Shown here piece by piece: positions 13,006 to 24,930 of a DNA stretch of 64,000 bases; within the stretch, counting starts at the first letter, position 1; each line of letters starts with the position of its first letter. The stretch spans positions 23,943,513 to 24,007,512 of the forward strand of contig NC_080677.1 in NCBI RefSeq assembly GCF_030445035.2. The letters run 5' to 3'. The DNA is from Dasypus novemcinctus (taxonomy: Eukaryota; Chordata; Mammalia; Cingulata; Dasypodidae). The notes under the pieces are model-generated. The model searched no databases and was not told the DNA's origin. It saw nothing but the letters and a program-made list of their open reading frames with translations. Position numbers and translations under genes: made by a program.

Positions 13006-13289
13006 TCACTGGAGTCATCACAGGGGGCCTAGGCCCCCAAAGCTGTTCTCAAGAAACATAAGCCTCCTACCTTTTCTGAAAGTACGGGTATATAACTTTA
13101 ACCTCAAGTAAACCGAGGCTAAAAGAAGAAAATACCATTTGCATGTTGTTAAAACCTTGATATGCCCATTGCAACCTTCCAAAATATCCTTTGTTGGGAT
13201 TTACAGTTTTTAACGGGGGAAGTTTATATTCATTATCTCCTTGTGGTTCACAAACAATACCTTGAAGAAGGCTGGGAAGACATTGTTCT

Positions 13290-13395
13290 CTCCCTTTCAC
13301 GGATGTAAAAGCTGAGGCCCACAGGCTAAGGTCACCTAGAATTTACCAGCAGGTGAGTGCTACTTCTTGAACTCCTAGTCAGGCAGTCTCTTTAA
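13290..13395 (-). repeat. MIR SINE fragment
   Basis: GGATGTAAAAGCTGAGGCCC followed by AAGGTCACCTAG and GAACTCCTAGTCAG is MIR core on the minus strand. Confidence 0.6.
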
Positions 13396-13399
13396 GAGG

Positions 13400-15080
13400 C
13401 TTGGCTGCTTTATCTTTGAAATGTAAACAGATTCCAAATTCATTTGATGTTTGTTTTAAAACCACACCCTGTGAAGGACCCAGGTGGTTATTTTTACTGG
13501 TGTAAAATCACTAATGTAAAATAAGACCTGTAATTGGCCTCACAGATTTTCTTTCCATAGCAATAGTTAAAGTGGTTACCTCCCTTTTAAGAGGGCCAGT
13601 CTGTGTACTTAGCAAATCCATGTAATTTATTCTAAGAGGTCTAAGGGGATTTTCATTTTCAGGTTTCTTTGACTGGGCAGCCTTTTAAGCTAGGAGGCTA
13701 ATCATTCTGCATTATGCTAAGCATCAAGTCAAGAATCCACTCACCCCCAACCACAGCGACTTCCGTGTTTTTCTTTGAGGAGAGTATTGCTTTCCTCTAT
13801 CATCAAGGCTTGGTAAAATAAGATGAGAACATCCAAGATAGCCCTCCCTTTCAAAACAAAAACTGCTATTATTACCTTTCAGCTACATCATCTTTACTCT
13901 TGTAAATAAATTCTGCCCATCTATATGAAAATTTAAAATACCCATCAGCTGTCCAAGTTGAAACAACTAGAACTGAGACTGAGCATTAATAGTTCTTTAA
14001 GATGCCCTAGATTTCTATATAGCTTTTAAATGCAATGTTTGCCTCCAGCCACCTCTTCATTCCCCGGTGCTCCATCCCTGTCCCAATAAGGAGACAGTCC
14101 TGTCTTATATGACCAAGTGCATAGGTGGAACTTTTAAGCCTGCTTCGAGCCACCAGCAAGTATAAAAAAGAAGAAAAAAGTAGTGCTTTCCCTTCATATG
14201 GTACACAGGGTTGTGAGTGCTGTTTGAACAATGTGCCTGATGTGTCCCAATTCAGATTCTATTCGATGAAAGGCAAGAGTGTTCTATTTCCATGGCTGCT
14301 AAATCCCCATCCTTTGGGCTCTCAGGTTGCCTGGTCTTTGCTGTAATCAGAATCAGAGTTTTGATTCACATTCTATAATCAAATCCCATGTCTAAGAAAG
14401 GCACCCTATTCCTTGCTTCTTTCTTAGCTCTAATATAAAAGTTGCATGTTTTTGGAAGAGTAATTCTTTAAAAGTTTACTAACACTGGGAATAAAAATCA
14501 GAAATTCAAAGATGGATGAACATCAAGGAAAGGAAAGACTAGAGGGAGGAAGGAAAGAAAAATAAAAGAATGAAAGGGTTTAATGGGGATTTGCTACCAC
14601 AGGAAAAAAAAAACAAACCCAATTTGGCCCTTTAAAGCTATCTATACATTAATAGATCTGGCAAGTCATAAAGATAGAAAGGGTGCCAGTTTGCTTACAA
14701 TCAATATGCCTTCATTATAAGCAGCATTCACTCCCTAGAGGGCCAACAAATAATTAAGCTTTCCACTATAATAATTAGAAGATTAGAAGGTTTAAAAATA
14801 CGTTATCAGTTCTTTGTTGAACAAAATGGAGACAGAGCCACCAAAAATTCCATCAGGACCAAAGTCAACTGTCTTGCTAAGACATGGCCCTTAATGAATT
14901 TGTTGTTGAATCTTTGTTAAAGCAGCTAGTTGGATGGCACTCAAAACTAATCACAGGACAACTTGTTCAATGTACAGGTCCCCAGCCCTCTCCAAAAATA
15001 AGTCTAATTCAGCAAGGTTGTGGGGGTGGAGGAGGCGGGGCAGGAGAGGATCCTCTAAGGCTCTGTACAGGATGTTAGAA
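13400..15080. other. Intergenic, nothing recognised
   Basis: AT-rich intergenic DNA. The short open frames lack domains. A purine-rich stretch (14520-14575, GGAAAGGAAAGAC-like) is the only compositional feature. Confidence 0.45.
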
Positions 15081-15082
15081 CA

Positions 15083-15253
15083 ATGACTCTGAAAACCCTC
15101 CAAATGTGGTTCACCAGCCAACAACACCAGATCATGGGGAAATTACTGAAATGCAGAATCTTTTTCTCCACCCCAGACTCACAGAATCAGAATCTGCATT
15201 TTAACAAGATCCCGAGGTGATATGCAGCCAAATTAAAGTTTGAGAAGTACTTT
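15083..15253 (+). mobile_element. MER5-like non-autonomous hAT (Charlie) DNA transposon
   Basis: Diverged copy with the ordered MER5 blocks: a CACCAG core, CAGACTCACAGAATCAGAAT, TCTGCATTTTAACAAGATCC, CGAGGTGATATG and a terminal AAGTTTGAGAAGTAC. Terminal inverted repeats are weak but consistent. Confidence 0.6.
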
Positions 15254-15261
15254 TCTAGAGC

Positions 15262-15690
15262 AAGGGTCCGCAAACTTGTTCTGAAAGGCCAACTAGAAAC
15301 TGTTTTAGGTTTCACAGCTGTTCAACTCTGCCGTTAGAGTACAGAGTTGACAAACTATGGCCCGTGGGTCAAATCTGACCAACTTTTGTGTTTTATACCC
15401 TAAAAATACCTCTCTCACCCTAGCTGAGAGTAGTTTTATACTTTTTAATGGCTGGGGGTGGGGGATTTCTAAAGAAGAATAATATTCTGTGATATTTGAA
15501 AGCAATGTGAAATTCAAATTAAAGCATCCACAAATAAAATCTAACTAGAACATAATCATGCTTATTCATCTACATTCATTTATTGTCTTTGGCCGAATTC
15601 ACACTGCGGAGTTGAGTAGTTGTGACAGAGACCATCAAAGCCTAAATGTCCACTATCTGGCCCTTTACAGAAAATGTTTGCTGACCCTGC
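15262..15690. mobile_element. Two fragments of a hAT-type MER element in opposite orientation
   Basis: 15262-15342 reads AGGGTCCGCAAACTTGTTCT then CAACTCTGCCGTTAGAG. 15343-15690 reads GACAAACTATGGCCCGTGGG then GGAGTTGAGTAGTTGTGACA and ends GAAAATGTTTGCTGACCCTG. The two are the same transposon family read from opposite ends. The middle of the second (15405-15580) is AT-rich and not typical of the element. Confidence 0.6.
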
Positions 15691-15834
15691 AATAAAACCT
15701 TGTTTATGGACCTTGAAATTTGAATTTCATATTTTCATGAGTCACAAAATAATCTGCTTTTGATTTTTTCCTGAACATTTGAACTATAAAAACTAGTCTT
15801 AGCTAAGGGTCAATAATAGGGGGGGATATAAAGG

Positions 15835-15990
15835 ATATGGAATTTTTCTTTAGAGAATAACGAAAATTTTCTAAAATTGATTGTAGTGATGGATGCACAA
15901 GTCTGTGATTATACTGAGAGTCACTGATTATACACTTTGGATGGATTGTATGATGTGTACATAAAATTGTTGAAAGAAAAAAAAAAAACT
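15835..15990 (+). mobile_element. Old L1 3' end with poly-A
   Basis: GTAGTGATGGATGCACAAGT, then a GTATGATGTGTACATAAAATTG block and an A-run (about 15977-15988) match the 3' terminus of old mammalian L1 elements in sense orientation. Confidence 0.55.
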
Positions 15991-17240
15991 ATTCTTAGCT
16001 TTTAGGATGTGCAAAAACAGGCAGCATCTGAAGTGACCTGTATTCTGCAAAGCTTCATTTGGAAAACACAGTCCAGTTTTCCCAAAAAGAAAAGAAAGAA
16101 TCTTCTCATTTTCTATTCCTACACCTCCCAAACCTGAATTTTCATTCTCTGGCTCCTCAATTCCTTTCCCACTAGCACAAGGCCATTTAAATTGTTCCAG
16201 GAGGAAATAAGATTTGGAGGAGAGGATCTGCTGGTGACAAATCTACTCTGCCTGCCACCTATGGTCCTACAGAAATTTTTGAAAAAATAAGCATTGACTC
16301 TGCTACTCCAGCCTCTTCAAAATCTAGAACTTAACTACATTCACCCCTTGTCTACTGTCCTCCAACAGGGTTTGGGGAAGGGGACTTCCTCTACCCTTAA
16401 ATCCCTGGGATGGGCCCTGATTTGATGAAGCCAATCAGCGTACCCCAATCCTGTAGTCCTGGTGCTTGGTTCAAGGCACATGATCTGAAAGCAAAGTCAA
16501 TGAGACATAAAGAGACATTTCCTGAGCTCCTTTCTCTGAAGGTGCTACTTAAGGAAAGAAACTATTTCCTAATGAATGAGTCCAAGCAAGGAGGAATGTG
16601 GCCAGGAGACCTGCAGACAGTCATCTCGTGACCACAAGAAGCCTGCCTAAGAATAGCACCCGAGGGAGGCAGCCAGGAGAAATGGATTTCTCTTGAGCCT
16701 TGGCTTACTCTTCCTGAAGCTATCCCTGAACTATTTAAATGGGTGAGTCAACAAATTCCTTTTATCATTTAACCAGATAGAATAGAATTTCTCATTATTT
16801 ACAACATAAAATCCTAACTGATGCACACATTGTCTCCCTTACTGTTGTTTTCCAAACACTTGTAATTTTTTCTGGTCATACACAAATTTGTGTCCTGTGC
16901 CCCCACCCATAAAAAAAGCTAATCAATCCTGCAGGTCCATCAACCTTAAAATTCAAAGATGAATGTTGTACAGCCCAGAGGGCATGGAGCTCTTTTGAAA
17001 GTGAAAGAATCCTTGAAGACAAGGGTAAGACTCCAGCCTTCTTCCCTGCTCAAGACCAAAAGAGACCCTGGCACAGATATAATTTCGATCCTTAGAGCAT
17101 TTGTGTGTATTTCATGATCATCACTTAGAAGCCCAATGAGTGTGGACCATCTTGAAAATTTAGTGCACAAATTATGAAACATATTGAGATAATGAGATAT
17201 GAGAAGGCTTCTTACTACTCCCGAGGAGATCTCGCACTGA
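15991..17240. other. Intergenic, nothing recognised
   Basis: Mixed composition, with no repeats or coding features that I can support. Confidence 0.45.
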
Positions 17241-17244
17241 AAGG

Positions 17245-17425
17245 GTCAAGCATTAATATGGAGTCAGACAAATGCTTCAAAGACCTGACTAGCAGTGTGA
17301 CTTTTGGCACGTCACTTCCTAACTCAGGCTTCAGGTTCCCCATCCATGAGATGGGGTGGAGGGACGCTAGTCACCCTTCTGGTCCGCTCAAACATTCTGA
17401 AATGTCTTGGTCCCTGCTCTGTAGT
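17245..17425 (+). repeat. MIR SINE
   Basis: In order: GGAGTCAGACAAATGCTTCA, AGCAGTGTGACTTTTGGCAC, TCACTTCCTAACTCAGG and a CATGAGATGGGG block, the full MIR body on the + strand. Confidence 0.7.
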
Positions 17426-17987
17426 GATCCAAGCCAAGGACGCTCACCACCCACAGTGCCCTGCACGTGCACATAATCAGCCGTGCTTGTTCAGTATTCG
17501 CCCTGGAGAGAAACTATGGACATATCAGAGTCAGAAGGTACCCTTTTGGGTTAAGGATGTGGGTCAGTTATGAGAGTAACAGGATTCAATGTGACACTCC
17601 TCTGTTCATCATAGAAGGCTCCTCAGAAGAGGAGGAAAGTTCTTATTTCTCTTTCTCTCTGGTCAAATCCAAAGCTAAATGGGACTCAGAGGGAAGATTA
17701 CAGTACCAGGAGAAGCATTAGGAGTTCTGGAGGCACTTGAGTGCTTCTCAAATTCAAAAGTGCTTGAGGTGCTTGGTTCAAAGGCAGATTCCCCGTCCTG
17801 CCCTGGGTTCTTCCCCTTCCCCCAGCCAGCTGCCCAGGGCCCTGAGTGGCACCAAGAGATACCCAAAATGTTTGAGGTGCTTTGGATTCAGGCGCCCTTG
17901 AACCAAATATTGAAAATCATCATTCTAAGAAATGTAGTTTTTCAAAATTTGAATTTTAAAACTTTAAACAATTATAAAGCTATTTCT

Positions 17988-18193
17988 GGGGAGCAGATGT
18001 GGCTCAAGTGGTTGAGCGCCTGCTTCCCACATGGGTGGTCCGGGGTTCAGCCCCCAGTGCCTCCTAGAAACAAAGACAACAAGCAAACACATGAAAAAAC
18101 CAAGTCAGGGGAGCCATTGTGACTCAGTAATGAGCTCCGGCTTCCCTCATACAAGGTCCTGAGCTCATTCCCTGGCCCTGGTGCCATTAAAAA
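17988..18193 (+). mobile_element. Dimeric tRNA-derived SINE (xenarthran type)
   Basis: Two tRNA-like units follow each other. Unit 1 reads GGAGCAGATGTGGCTCAAGT with a box B-like GGGGTTCAGCCCC. Unit 2 begins near 18106, GGGGAGCCATTGTGACTCAG, with a decayed box B. The element ends in A8. A 12-bp target-site duplication with one mismatch flanks it (AAAGCTATTTCT 17976-17987, AAAGTTATTTCT 18194-18205), showing retrotransposition as one unit. Confidence 0.75.
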
Positions 18194-18234
18194 AAAGTTA
18201 TTTCTTTTTTCTAGTAAAATATTGCTTTCTTAAT

Positions 18235-18500
18235 GCTTCTAGTTTGACTCATTGGATCATCAAAACCCTGTGAAGTAGACAGTATTTATTATTAAATAGT
18301 AAAATGAAATTTTTAAAAAAATGAAATGATGTGTGCAAAAGCACTTACCATGGAAACTGGCATATATCCGGTCTCAATAAATATTAGTTATACAGTATAT
18401 CTAAGAGTTAGATGATACAAGAAATTCACAATCATTTTACCAAAGAGTAAACTGAGGTGCAAAAGTGAAATGACTGACAAAAAGTCATCCTGACTGGTAA
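18235..18500. repeat. Cluster of MIR fragments
   Basis: Minus-orientation MIR pieces (about 18240-18300 and 18410-18500, with CAAAGAGTAAACTGAGGTGC) flank a + orientation MIR tail (CACTTACCATGGAAACTGG to CAATAAATATTAGTTAT, about 18335-18395), suggesting one MIR inserted in another. Confidence 0.5.
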
Positions 18501-18624
18501 AGGCTTTCCAGACCCTGCCCGTTATTATAGCGACAAACCCTAGGAGCTTCCCTGGAAGCAGAGGAACTTTCTGAAATTCGTTTGTCTTCATTCCTGACTG
18601 AGTTGTCAAGGTATCAGTGTTTCC

Positions 18625-18870
18625 AGAGATGTAGAAGAGCAGGGGTTAAAAGTAGCTGGGGCCTGGAAGCATGGGACCTTGGAGACAGGCAGACATGGCT
18701 ACAAATCCATGCTCCACCACCTAGTAACCCCGTGATTTCTAACAAGTTACATTACCTTTCTGTGCCTTAGTTTCATCATGTGTAAAATTTTGGGGGGTGA
18801 TTAAATGAGATGATGCAGGTAAGGTGCTTAGCATATTGCCTGGCACAGCATAAGCACTTGATATACATTT
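18625..18870 (+). repeat. MIR SINE, near full length
   Basis: Contains ACCACCTAGTAACCCCGTGA, a CTTTCTGTGCCTTAGTTTCA block, ATTAAATGAGATGATGCAGG and the end GCATATTGCCTGGCACAG. Confidence 0.8.
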
Positions 18871-19115
18871 AACTATTATTTATGAGTCATTTGCTTTACA
18901 TGCCAGAGGGACAGAGTCAGCCCAAAATCAGGACTCCCTAGGCTCTTAGAGAAGCTGGAGAGCTGGGATCCGTCCTACCTGAAGCTGAGCACAGAAAAAA
19001 GACCCCCCCAGGCAATCCATAAGGGTCTGTCTCTGTGCCCAGCACAGCCTTCTAAAAATGCCATTCACAGACTTTCTACTGAGAAGGTCATGTTAATAAC
19101 TGGTCCCACTTTGCT

Positions 19116-19177
19116 AATGATTAGCAAATGATTAGAACCTATGCTGAATGATTAGCTAATGATTAGAACCTATGCTG
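19116..19177. repeat. 31-bp tandem duplication, two copies
   Basis: Copies 19116-19146 and 19147-19177 share 30 of 31 bases; both end ATTAGAACCTATGCTG. They are non-coding and too short to name. Confidence 0.9.
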
Positions 19178-19499
19178 GCAATGCTAAGGCTGCTGTAGGT
19201 GGTAATTTTTTAGCTGCCTTGTGAAAAAGAGAAGTGACTGATTTCAATGACGGACTTTTATCTTTTAAATGGAACCTCAGTAGAGCATGCAAAAGGAAAC
19301 TGTGGATGCCAGAAGACACTCTTGGGTGCTTCACATCCTCTTCCTAGTAGCTCCAGGTCTGACAAGCTACCCCAAATCCTGAACCCCCAGCCATCCGTTT
19401 GGATCAGGGGATAGCTGCCTGTTTGTAGGGAGCTTAAAAATGTCTAAAGTCTGTGGTTTGTAAAAGCATTTTGCTAATAACAAATAATCTACGCTCAAG

Positions 19500-19625
19500 G
19501 AGAGCCTATTCTGTGCTTCAAATTCTGCATATGCCATCTTATTTAATGTGCACAATAGTCCGATGATGGAGGTACCAGTATACCACCCTATTTACAGTTA
19601 TGACTTGAATCCAGCCTGTCAGAAA
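19500..19625 (-). repeat. MIR SINE fragment
   Basis: GCCATCTTATTTAATGTGCA, then a GGAGGTACCA block and ATGACTTGAATCCAG form a MIR body on the minus strand. Confidence 0.5.
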
Positions 19626-19711
19626 TAAAACCAGCAAATTACTAGCTGTCCTTAAACAATGGACTTCCCTAAAATATTCGCCATCGGATTGCTCTCCACC
19701 CCCCACCCCTC

Positions 19712-19808
19712 CTTTTTTTTTTTTCCCCAGGAGTTACTTGGGATTGAACCCAGGACCTCATAAATGGGAAGCAGACACTCAACGACTGAGCTAATCCTCT
19801 TGCCCCTT
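19712..19808 (-). mobile_element. tRNA-derived SINE fragment, antisense
   Basis: A poly-T at its left is followed by GGGATTGAACCCAGGACCTC and CAACGACTGAGCTAATCCTC, the reversed tRNA-like head of a xenarthran SINE with its box B complement. Confidence 0.65.
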
Positions 19809-19864
19809 TTCTTTTTAATTAAAAAAAGGGAGGGGTGTTTTTAAAAAGATATAATTGCAATGTG

Positions 19865-20035
19865 ATAATAATAGTAACACATCGTTTACGCCAGGCTCTC
19901 CGCACACTCGAATCTTTAAGACAACCCTGAGTTAGGTATTGATCCAGACCCATTTTACAGATGAGGGACTGAGGCTCAGAGATGTTCTGTGATTTGCCCA
20001 ATGCCACAGAGCTAGTAAAAGTCGAGGGAGAGGAA
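19865..20035 (-). repeat. MIR SINE
   Basis: TTTTACAGATGAGGGACTGA, then GGCTCAGAGATGTTCTGTGA and TTGCCCAATGCCACAGAGCT are MIR core on the minus strand, directly abutting the first CpG island. Confidence 0.8.
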
Positions 20036-20084
20036 ATAAAGGTCAAATAAAATGTCAGCCTGAGAAGGGTGGAGGCAGCCCACG

Positions 20085-21440
20085 CCGCCGCCAGATCCCG
20101 CTCGTCGGCCTTTCTCAAAGCGTCCCCAGCAGCGCAGCAGCTGACGCGGGGAAAGGCGGCGGTCTCCGGCCCAGCCCCCAGCCCTGCCCTGCGCTAATGG
20201 GGGTAAAGCTCGTCCGGCGCCATCCTGCAAGACGAGTCTGATAATAGCCCTGATTAAATGGCCGGGAAGCCGAGCGCAGGCTCCCGCCGCCGCCAGCGCC
20301 GCGGTGCCCGCGCCGACCAAGCGGGGACCCGCAGAGGCGGGTGCGCTAACTCTCGCGTCTGCGTCCCAGTCCCTGGGCGGCGGCGGCCTGTGCCGGGGTC
20401 ACCGTCCCCGGGCCTCCATTTCTGGGTGAGAGGCCACACGCGTCCGGGGGAGGCTCGAGCGCCGCCAGCAAAGAAGCGGGTTGAGGCTGGCCCTCCACCA
20501 TTCAGTCACTCGCCAGGGACCCCGTCAGCTTCGGTGGGAGAGATCTTTCGCAGGCAGAGACCACCTCTAGGGTCACTGGGTGGCGGGACTGAGTGGAGCA
20601 GGGCGGGAAGCGCGGTCCGCAGCAGCTCTGGGCGGGTCTCGCAGGTGGAGGCCTGGGACCGAGGCAGCCGCTGGCGATAGGGAGGGGAAGGCGAGGAAAG
20701 CGGGAAGAGAACTAGTGGGATCCAGACCCCAGGAGCGAGCGCGCGCCGGCCCATCCCTGGGCTCTGTGCATCCGCGTCTCTGCGCAGCCGCCTCCCGCGA
20801 TCGCGGCGCTCTGACCGGGGTCGCCACCCCTTGAGCGCTCAGCCACTGCAGAGACGCCTTCTGCATTATTTCCACACAATCCACACCGCCTTTCCGCACC
20901 CCGCCGAACCCCTGCCTTCGCAGTTAGGGAGACTAAGGCCAAGAGCGGTCCAGAGAGCCCAGGATCACCCGGCCAGGGAAGGACAAAGGTGGCCTCGAAC
21001 TCTGACAGTCTCCTCCGAATCTTAGGGGTACGCTGAGATTGTGGGTGCTGTGGAGAGGGGCGCCCCGGCCTGCACTCAGGCAACGAAACGAGAAAGCGCA
21101 CACGGTGGGCGCTGTGCTCACTTAGACCCCAGCCCGGCGTTGGGCGATCCCGGCGGCCTGCCCGGGTCCTCCTCCTACCAACCCCACCCCCCGCCACGCC
21201 TCCCCTGCGGCTGAAACCCTGAGCCCCGCGGAGCCTGCAGATTACTCGGTAATTACCCCAGAAAAGAAAACAATTACAAAGGCCGCCTGGGCCCGCCGTC
21301 CACGTGCAGCAGCAAAAGGTCTTTATTTGGCCAGGCTTCGGCGCTGCCGCTCTTAGGGTAGTGGCTCTGCGCGCCGGGGCGCTGTACGTGAAAGTCACAT
21401 CTGCCCACGCTCGGCAGAACAAAACCTGCGGTCGCTGTGG
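20085..21440. promoter_or_regulatory. CpG island about 7-8 kb upstream of TBX20 start
   Basis: GC-rich, CpG-dense DNA begins abruptly after a MIR copy. Near its 3' side the island contains homeodomain-type TAATTAC and CAATTAC words (about 21250-21275). I recognise no coding exon. It may be an orphan island, an alternative promoter or a divergent non-coding transcript start in the TBX20 upstream domain. Confidence 0.6.
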
Positions 21441-21659
21441 GCAGACAGCAAAGGCACACACGTGTTTCCAGGCTCTGGGACCGCTATTGGCAAACCGACT
21501 GGGAAAATTCAGCGCTTTCTCCTGAACCGCCTCTTCTTCCCGAGCAGTAAACCGATTACGTTAGGAACCGAAATCGACGTGGGGTGGAAGTTAAAAAAGT
21601 GCAGCGCCAACAAATTTGGGTCACACGGCGAGGGTTTCATCTTGCTCTGTTCTGAAACC

Positions 21660-21840
21660 ATCCGTGTGCCCATGAGTAAGTGAGTCATTTAGCCTCCTGA
21701 GCCTCATTGTTTGCAACCTTAGAATGCGTATCACAATGCCACCTATCTTTTATTGTTATCAACATTAAATATTTTACGGAAAGCCCCTAATACAGCGTCT
21801 GGCACATATTAAGTGCACAACAGATGCTATCTGTAATACC
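21660..21840 (+). repeat. MIR SINE
   Basis: GCCTCCTGAGCCTCATTGTT and the end block CCCCTAATACAGCGTCTGGC, then CACATATTAAGTGCACAACA, in MIR order. Confidence 0.65.
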
Positions 21841-22204
21841 TTGAAAAGTTAGCAATCGGGATTTGCAGTATACGCAAATACCCCCAAAATATGTGAGTTA
21901 ATGGAAGAAAATCAGCGATGAAATAGATTCAGGGCCTATAGCCATTCTAGTGAGGGATCACAGGGAGCCGCCCTGTTCCACTTGGCCGACACTTAGGTTT
22001 CTATCAAACTACAGCACCCTGCAGCGGGACCCAGAACCCCTCACACACCTCAAAGGGAAGGCTGTTTTGCAAACTTCTTGAGAGTAGGGTTGGAATTGGG
22101 AGTCTTGGACACACCTCCTTGGTCAGATCTAATTTATAGCATCCCTAAATCGAAAAGGAGCCTTTTTTCCAAGTACCAGAATTGGCCAAGTTCATATGAA
22201 GTCT

Positions 22205-22340
22205 TTTGCCTTCACGGAGACATTGCTTTATTTAATCGTCTCTACGATCGCGTTGATAAAGGTATTATAATTAATAATCACAGATGAGGAAACTGAGGCA
22301 ACACAGCCGGGCCCCAAACAGGTGTTGGAGTCAGGTACCA
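22205..22340 (-). repeat. MIR SINE fragment
   Basis: ATCACAGATGAGGAAACTGA, then GGCAACACAGCC, preceded by TTTAATCGTCTC, is MIR on the minus strand. Confidence 0.7.
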
Positions 22341-22639
22341 ACACTTTCTTTATTAAAGTTGCTTACTCTGTCTTATTTGTAGTAACATTAACCCACCAAG
22401 TCCTTACATTCTAGGAATTATTCTAGCCAAATATTGAAGGGTATGTAACATGCATGACAAATGTGTGTTTTCCATATGAATGTTTTTACTATATCTCCCC
22501 AGGTGGGTTTTGAATTCTTGAAGGGCAGGGACCATAAGCAAATAGTCCACCTCACCCTCCCCACACAAGCCTTGCCTGGCTCGATTGAACTCCTCCATAG
22601 TTGAGTTCTCTGGCTGTGCATCTTGTTTCCTCAAGTCTC

Positions 22640-22825
22640 TATCACAATTTCTGCTTGTGTATGTGTGTTTGTGTGTTTATTATCTGTGTCCCCCACCAGA
22701 CTGTGAGTTGCATGCTGCAGGAATTTTAGGGTCCTGATCACTGTTGTATTCCTGAAGTAGCACAGTACTCACCCAGTCCAGAGTAGGCATTTGGTAATAG
22801 TGAATGAATAAACAAATATTCGGCA
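22640..22825 (+). repeat. L2 LINE 3' end fragment
   Basis: The block CCCCCACCAGACTGTGAGTT, then GTAGGCATTTGGTAATAGTG and AATGAATAAACAAATATT match the L2 3' terminus in sense orientation. Confidence 0.6.
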
Positions 22826-23549
22826 TTATCTTTTCTGAGATGCATACATTTTTGTTGGCTTACATAATGCTTCAAGCCGTCCCGAACCCCCTTGCATTTG
22901 GAAACAGGACCCAAGCCCTTAGGAGGGTGTATTTTGCCTAAGGCTGGGACTAATATGAGCTTCAGTCAACACCTTCCGGGGTGACTTGCAATGAGAGCTG
23001 GTGTCAGAGACCTGGAGGGCGCTTCCTGCTTGGGTCACTTCCACCTATCTGCCAAACCCCCTGACAAGGACGTGGATAGACTGTCAACAAGAACTGCTGG
23101 CTCCGGGTCTCCAAGAGCAAAGGTGGGGAGTGACTGCAGGATGTATGGAGACGCTCCAACAATCAGCAGAGAGAACAGTGCATAGTTGGTTGGTGAGAGC
23201 CTGGATCATCTTTCAAAATGCGGAAATTACTATTCAGTTAATTGGGTGGCATCTCCAAAACTGACACTACATTGTGAAAGAAAGGACGGTAGCAAGACAG
23301 CTGTGGTTGCTCTACTACAGAAATCGTCTAATTAGTTTTGTGTTTGTTTTAAACACCTAAGAAGCCACAACTCCGGCAGCTCACCCGGCGGGGTTTCTGG
23401 GAGCGGCGTGCACAATCCACGCAGCCTCCACGCCTCTGCCGGGGCAGTCCAGGACGCCCGGCCTGCAAGACCTTCATCGCGAAGCAGGGGACGCGTCCTC
23501 TGCCCGCTTTCCTCCCCTTGGTGGGGTTTCTGCTTCTTGATGGCAGAAG

Positions 23550-23665
23550 GGATGCTTTCGAAACCAGAGACTTGCATTGAAATCCCCACTCCGCAGTTTA
23601 TTATCAGCGTGATTTCAAGCAAATACTTTATCCTTCCTGACAGAAATGGCACTAGGGAGAGAGCC
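23550..23665 (+). repeat. MIR SINE fragment
   Basis: ACTTGCATTGAAATCCCCAC, then a TTATCAGCGTGATTTCAAGC block and CTTCCTGACAG are diverged MIR. Confidence 0.5.
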
Positions 23666-23774
23666 CCAAATTAAAGGAAGTGCCAAAAAAAAACCAATAA
23701 TCAAGAAATAATAGTGCAGCAATATAAAAAAAAAAGTGCATGCAAAAAATCTGTGATGTACCAAATACCTACAT

Positions 23775-24930
23775 TCTAAATAAAGCCGGGCTCTGACAGC
23801 GGTGGGCGGTTGGGACAGGACGGTGGGAAAGGCAGCGGCGGCCCAGGAGAAGGGTTGGCGCTCCAGGAAGGCGGGAGCACGCGTGGAGGAGGAGAAAGAG
23901 GACGGAGACGGAGGGAAGAGTAGGTCCGGGTTCCATGCCCACAGCGGCAGAAGAAATCTTTGTGTTTCTCAGGATCGAGCTGTGAGTTTGTCACCAAACT
24001 CTGGCGCACGGGTTTCCCCCGGGCGCCGAGAGCCGGTCCCTGCGGTCCCGAGGTCGCGCGAAGAGGCCCGGGAGAGGCCTGCGCGCGGCCCGGCGGGTGC
24101 CCTTCACCTCCCGAGCGCACGCTGCCGGGAGAGGAGCGCGGCCTGCCCTGAGCCCACGCGGCATCCCGCTCCCCTGTCCCGCAGCTAGGCGCGAGTGCGA
24201 AATCCCGGGCCGAACGCAAACCCCGCAGCCGCCCGGGACCTTCAGGTGAAAAGCGCGGGCCGCGCCCCTCAAGACGCGGGACCTTCGCTTTGCCCAAGAG
24301 CGGGAACCCGGCGAGGGCGCCGCCAGCAGCCCGGCCCGGGGGCCTCGGGGGTCGGCGCGGGGTCTACCCATCCCGGGCCCGTTCTCGACGCCTGGGAGGG
24401 GAGGGGTCTTTTCTCCGGGACCACCTGGGTTCGAGAAAACCTAACCCCGCCAGGGAATCCCTGGGAGCAGAGGCTAGGACCCGCCTTCTCGCCGCTCGAT
24501 GAGAGGCGAGGCCGCGCCGCGCGCTCCCGACACGGCGCGGGGCCGCGCGCTGCTCTGGGCGCGCCTGGGGCCGCACCGCTCGGGCCCCGAGAGCGCTGAG
24601 GCCGCGCTCTCCACGTTGCTTGGGGCCCGTTTCTTGCGCCGGAAATCGAATTTAGGAATCCAAAGGCACCGAGGCCTGCTGCTGTGCTTTCAAAGAGCGG
24701 CAGAGAGGATGGGGATTTCGGGCCACGTTCGAGAGTAGGCGCAGGAAGTGTGGGCAGCTCCGGGTGGGTGTCCCGAAAAGCGGGTCTCCTTTCTCCTTTT
24801 CTCCCCTGGCGGGGGTAGGGGGCTAGACACCCGGCGCCTTGGGCCTGACACCCCGGCCCGGAGGACCCCGGCGCAGTTCTTCCACCCGGCGCCTGCGGCC
24901 GTTTGGCGAGGCGGGTGGGGAACCAAGTCC
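23775..24930. promoter_or_regulatory. CpG island about 4 kb upstream of TBX20 start
   Basis: A second sharply bounded GC-rich, CpG-dense block, with many CGCG and GCGC words, is flanked by AT-rich DNA. No exon or recognisable protein was found in it on either strand. It may be a distal promoter, a non-coding first exon or a Polycomb-type regulatory island of the TBX20 locus; the sequence alone does not decide. Confidence 0.6.

Noticed and set aside
20712-21461. 249-codon minus-strand frame in CpG island 1
   Set aside because: Compositional by-product of CpG-rich DNA with no recognisable domain or splice structure.
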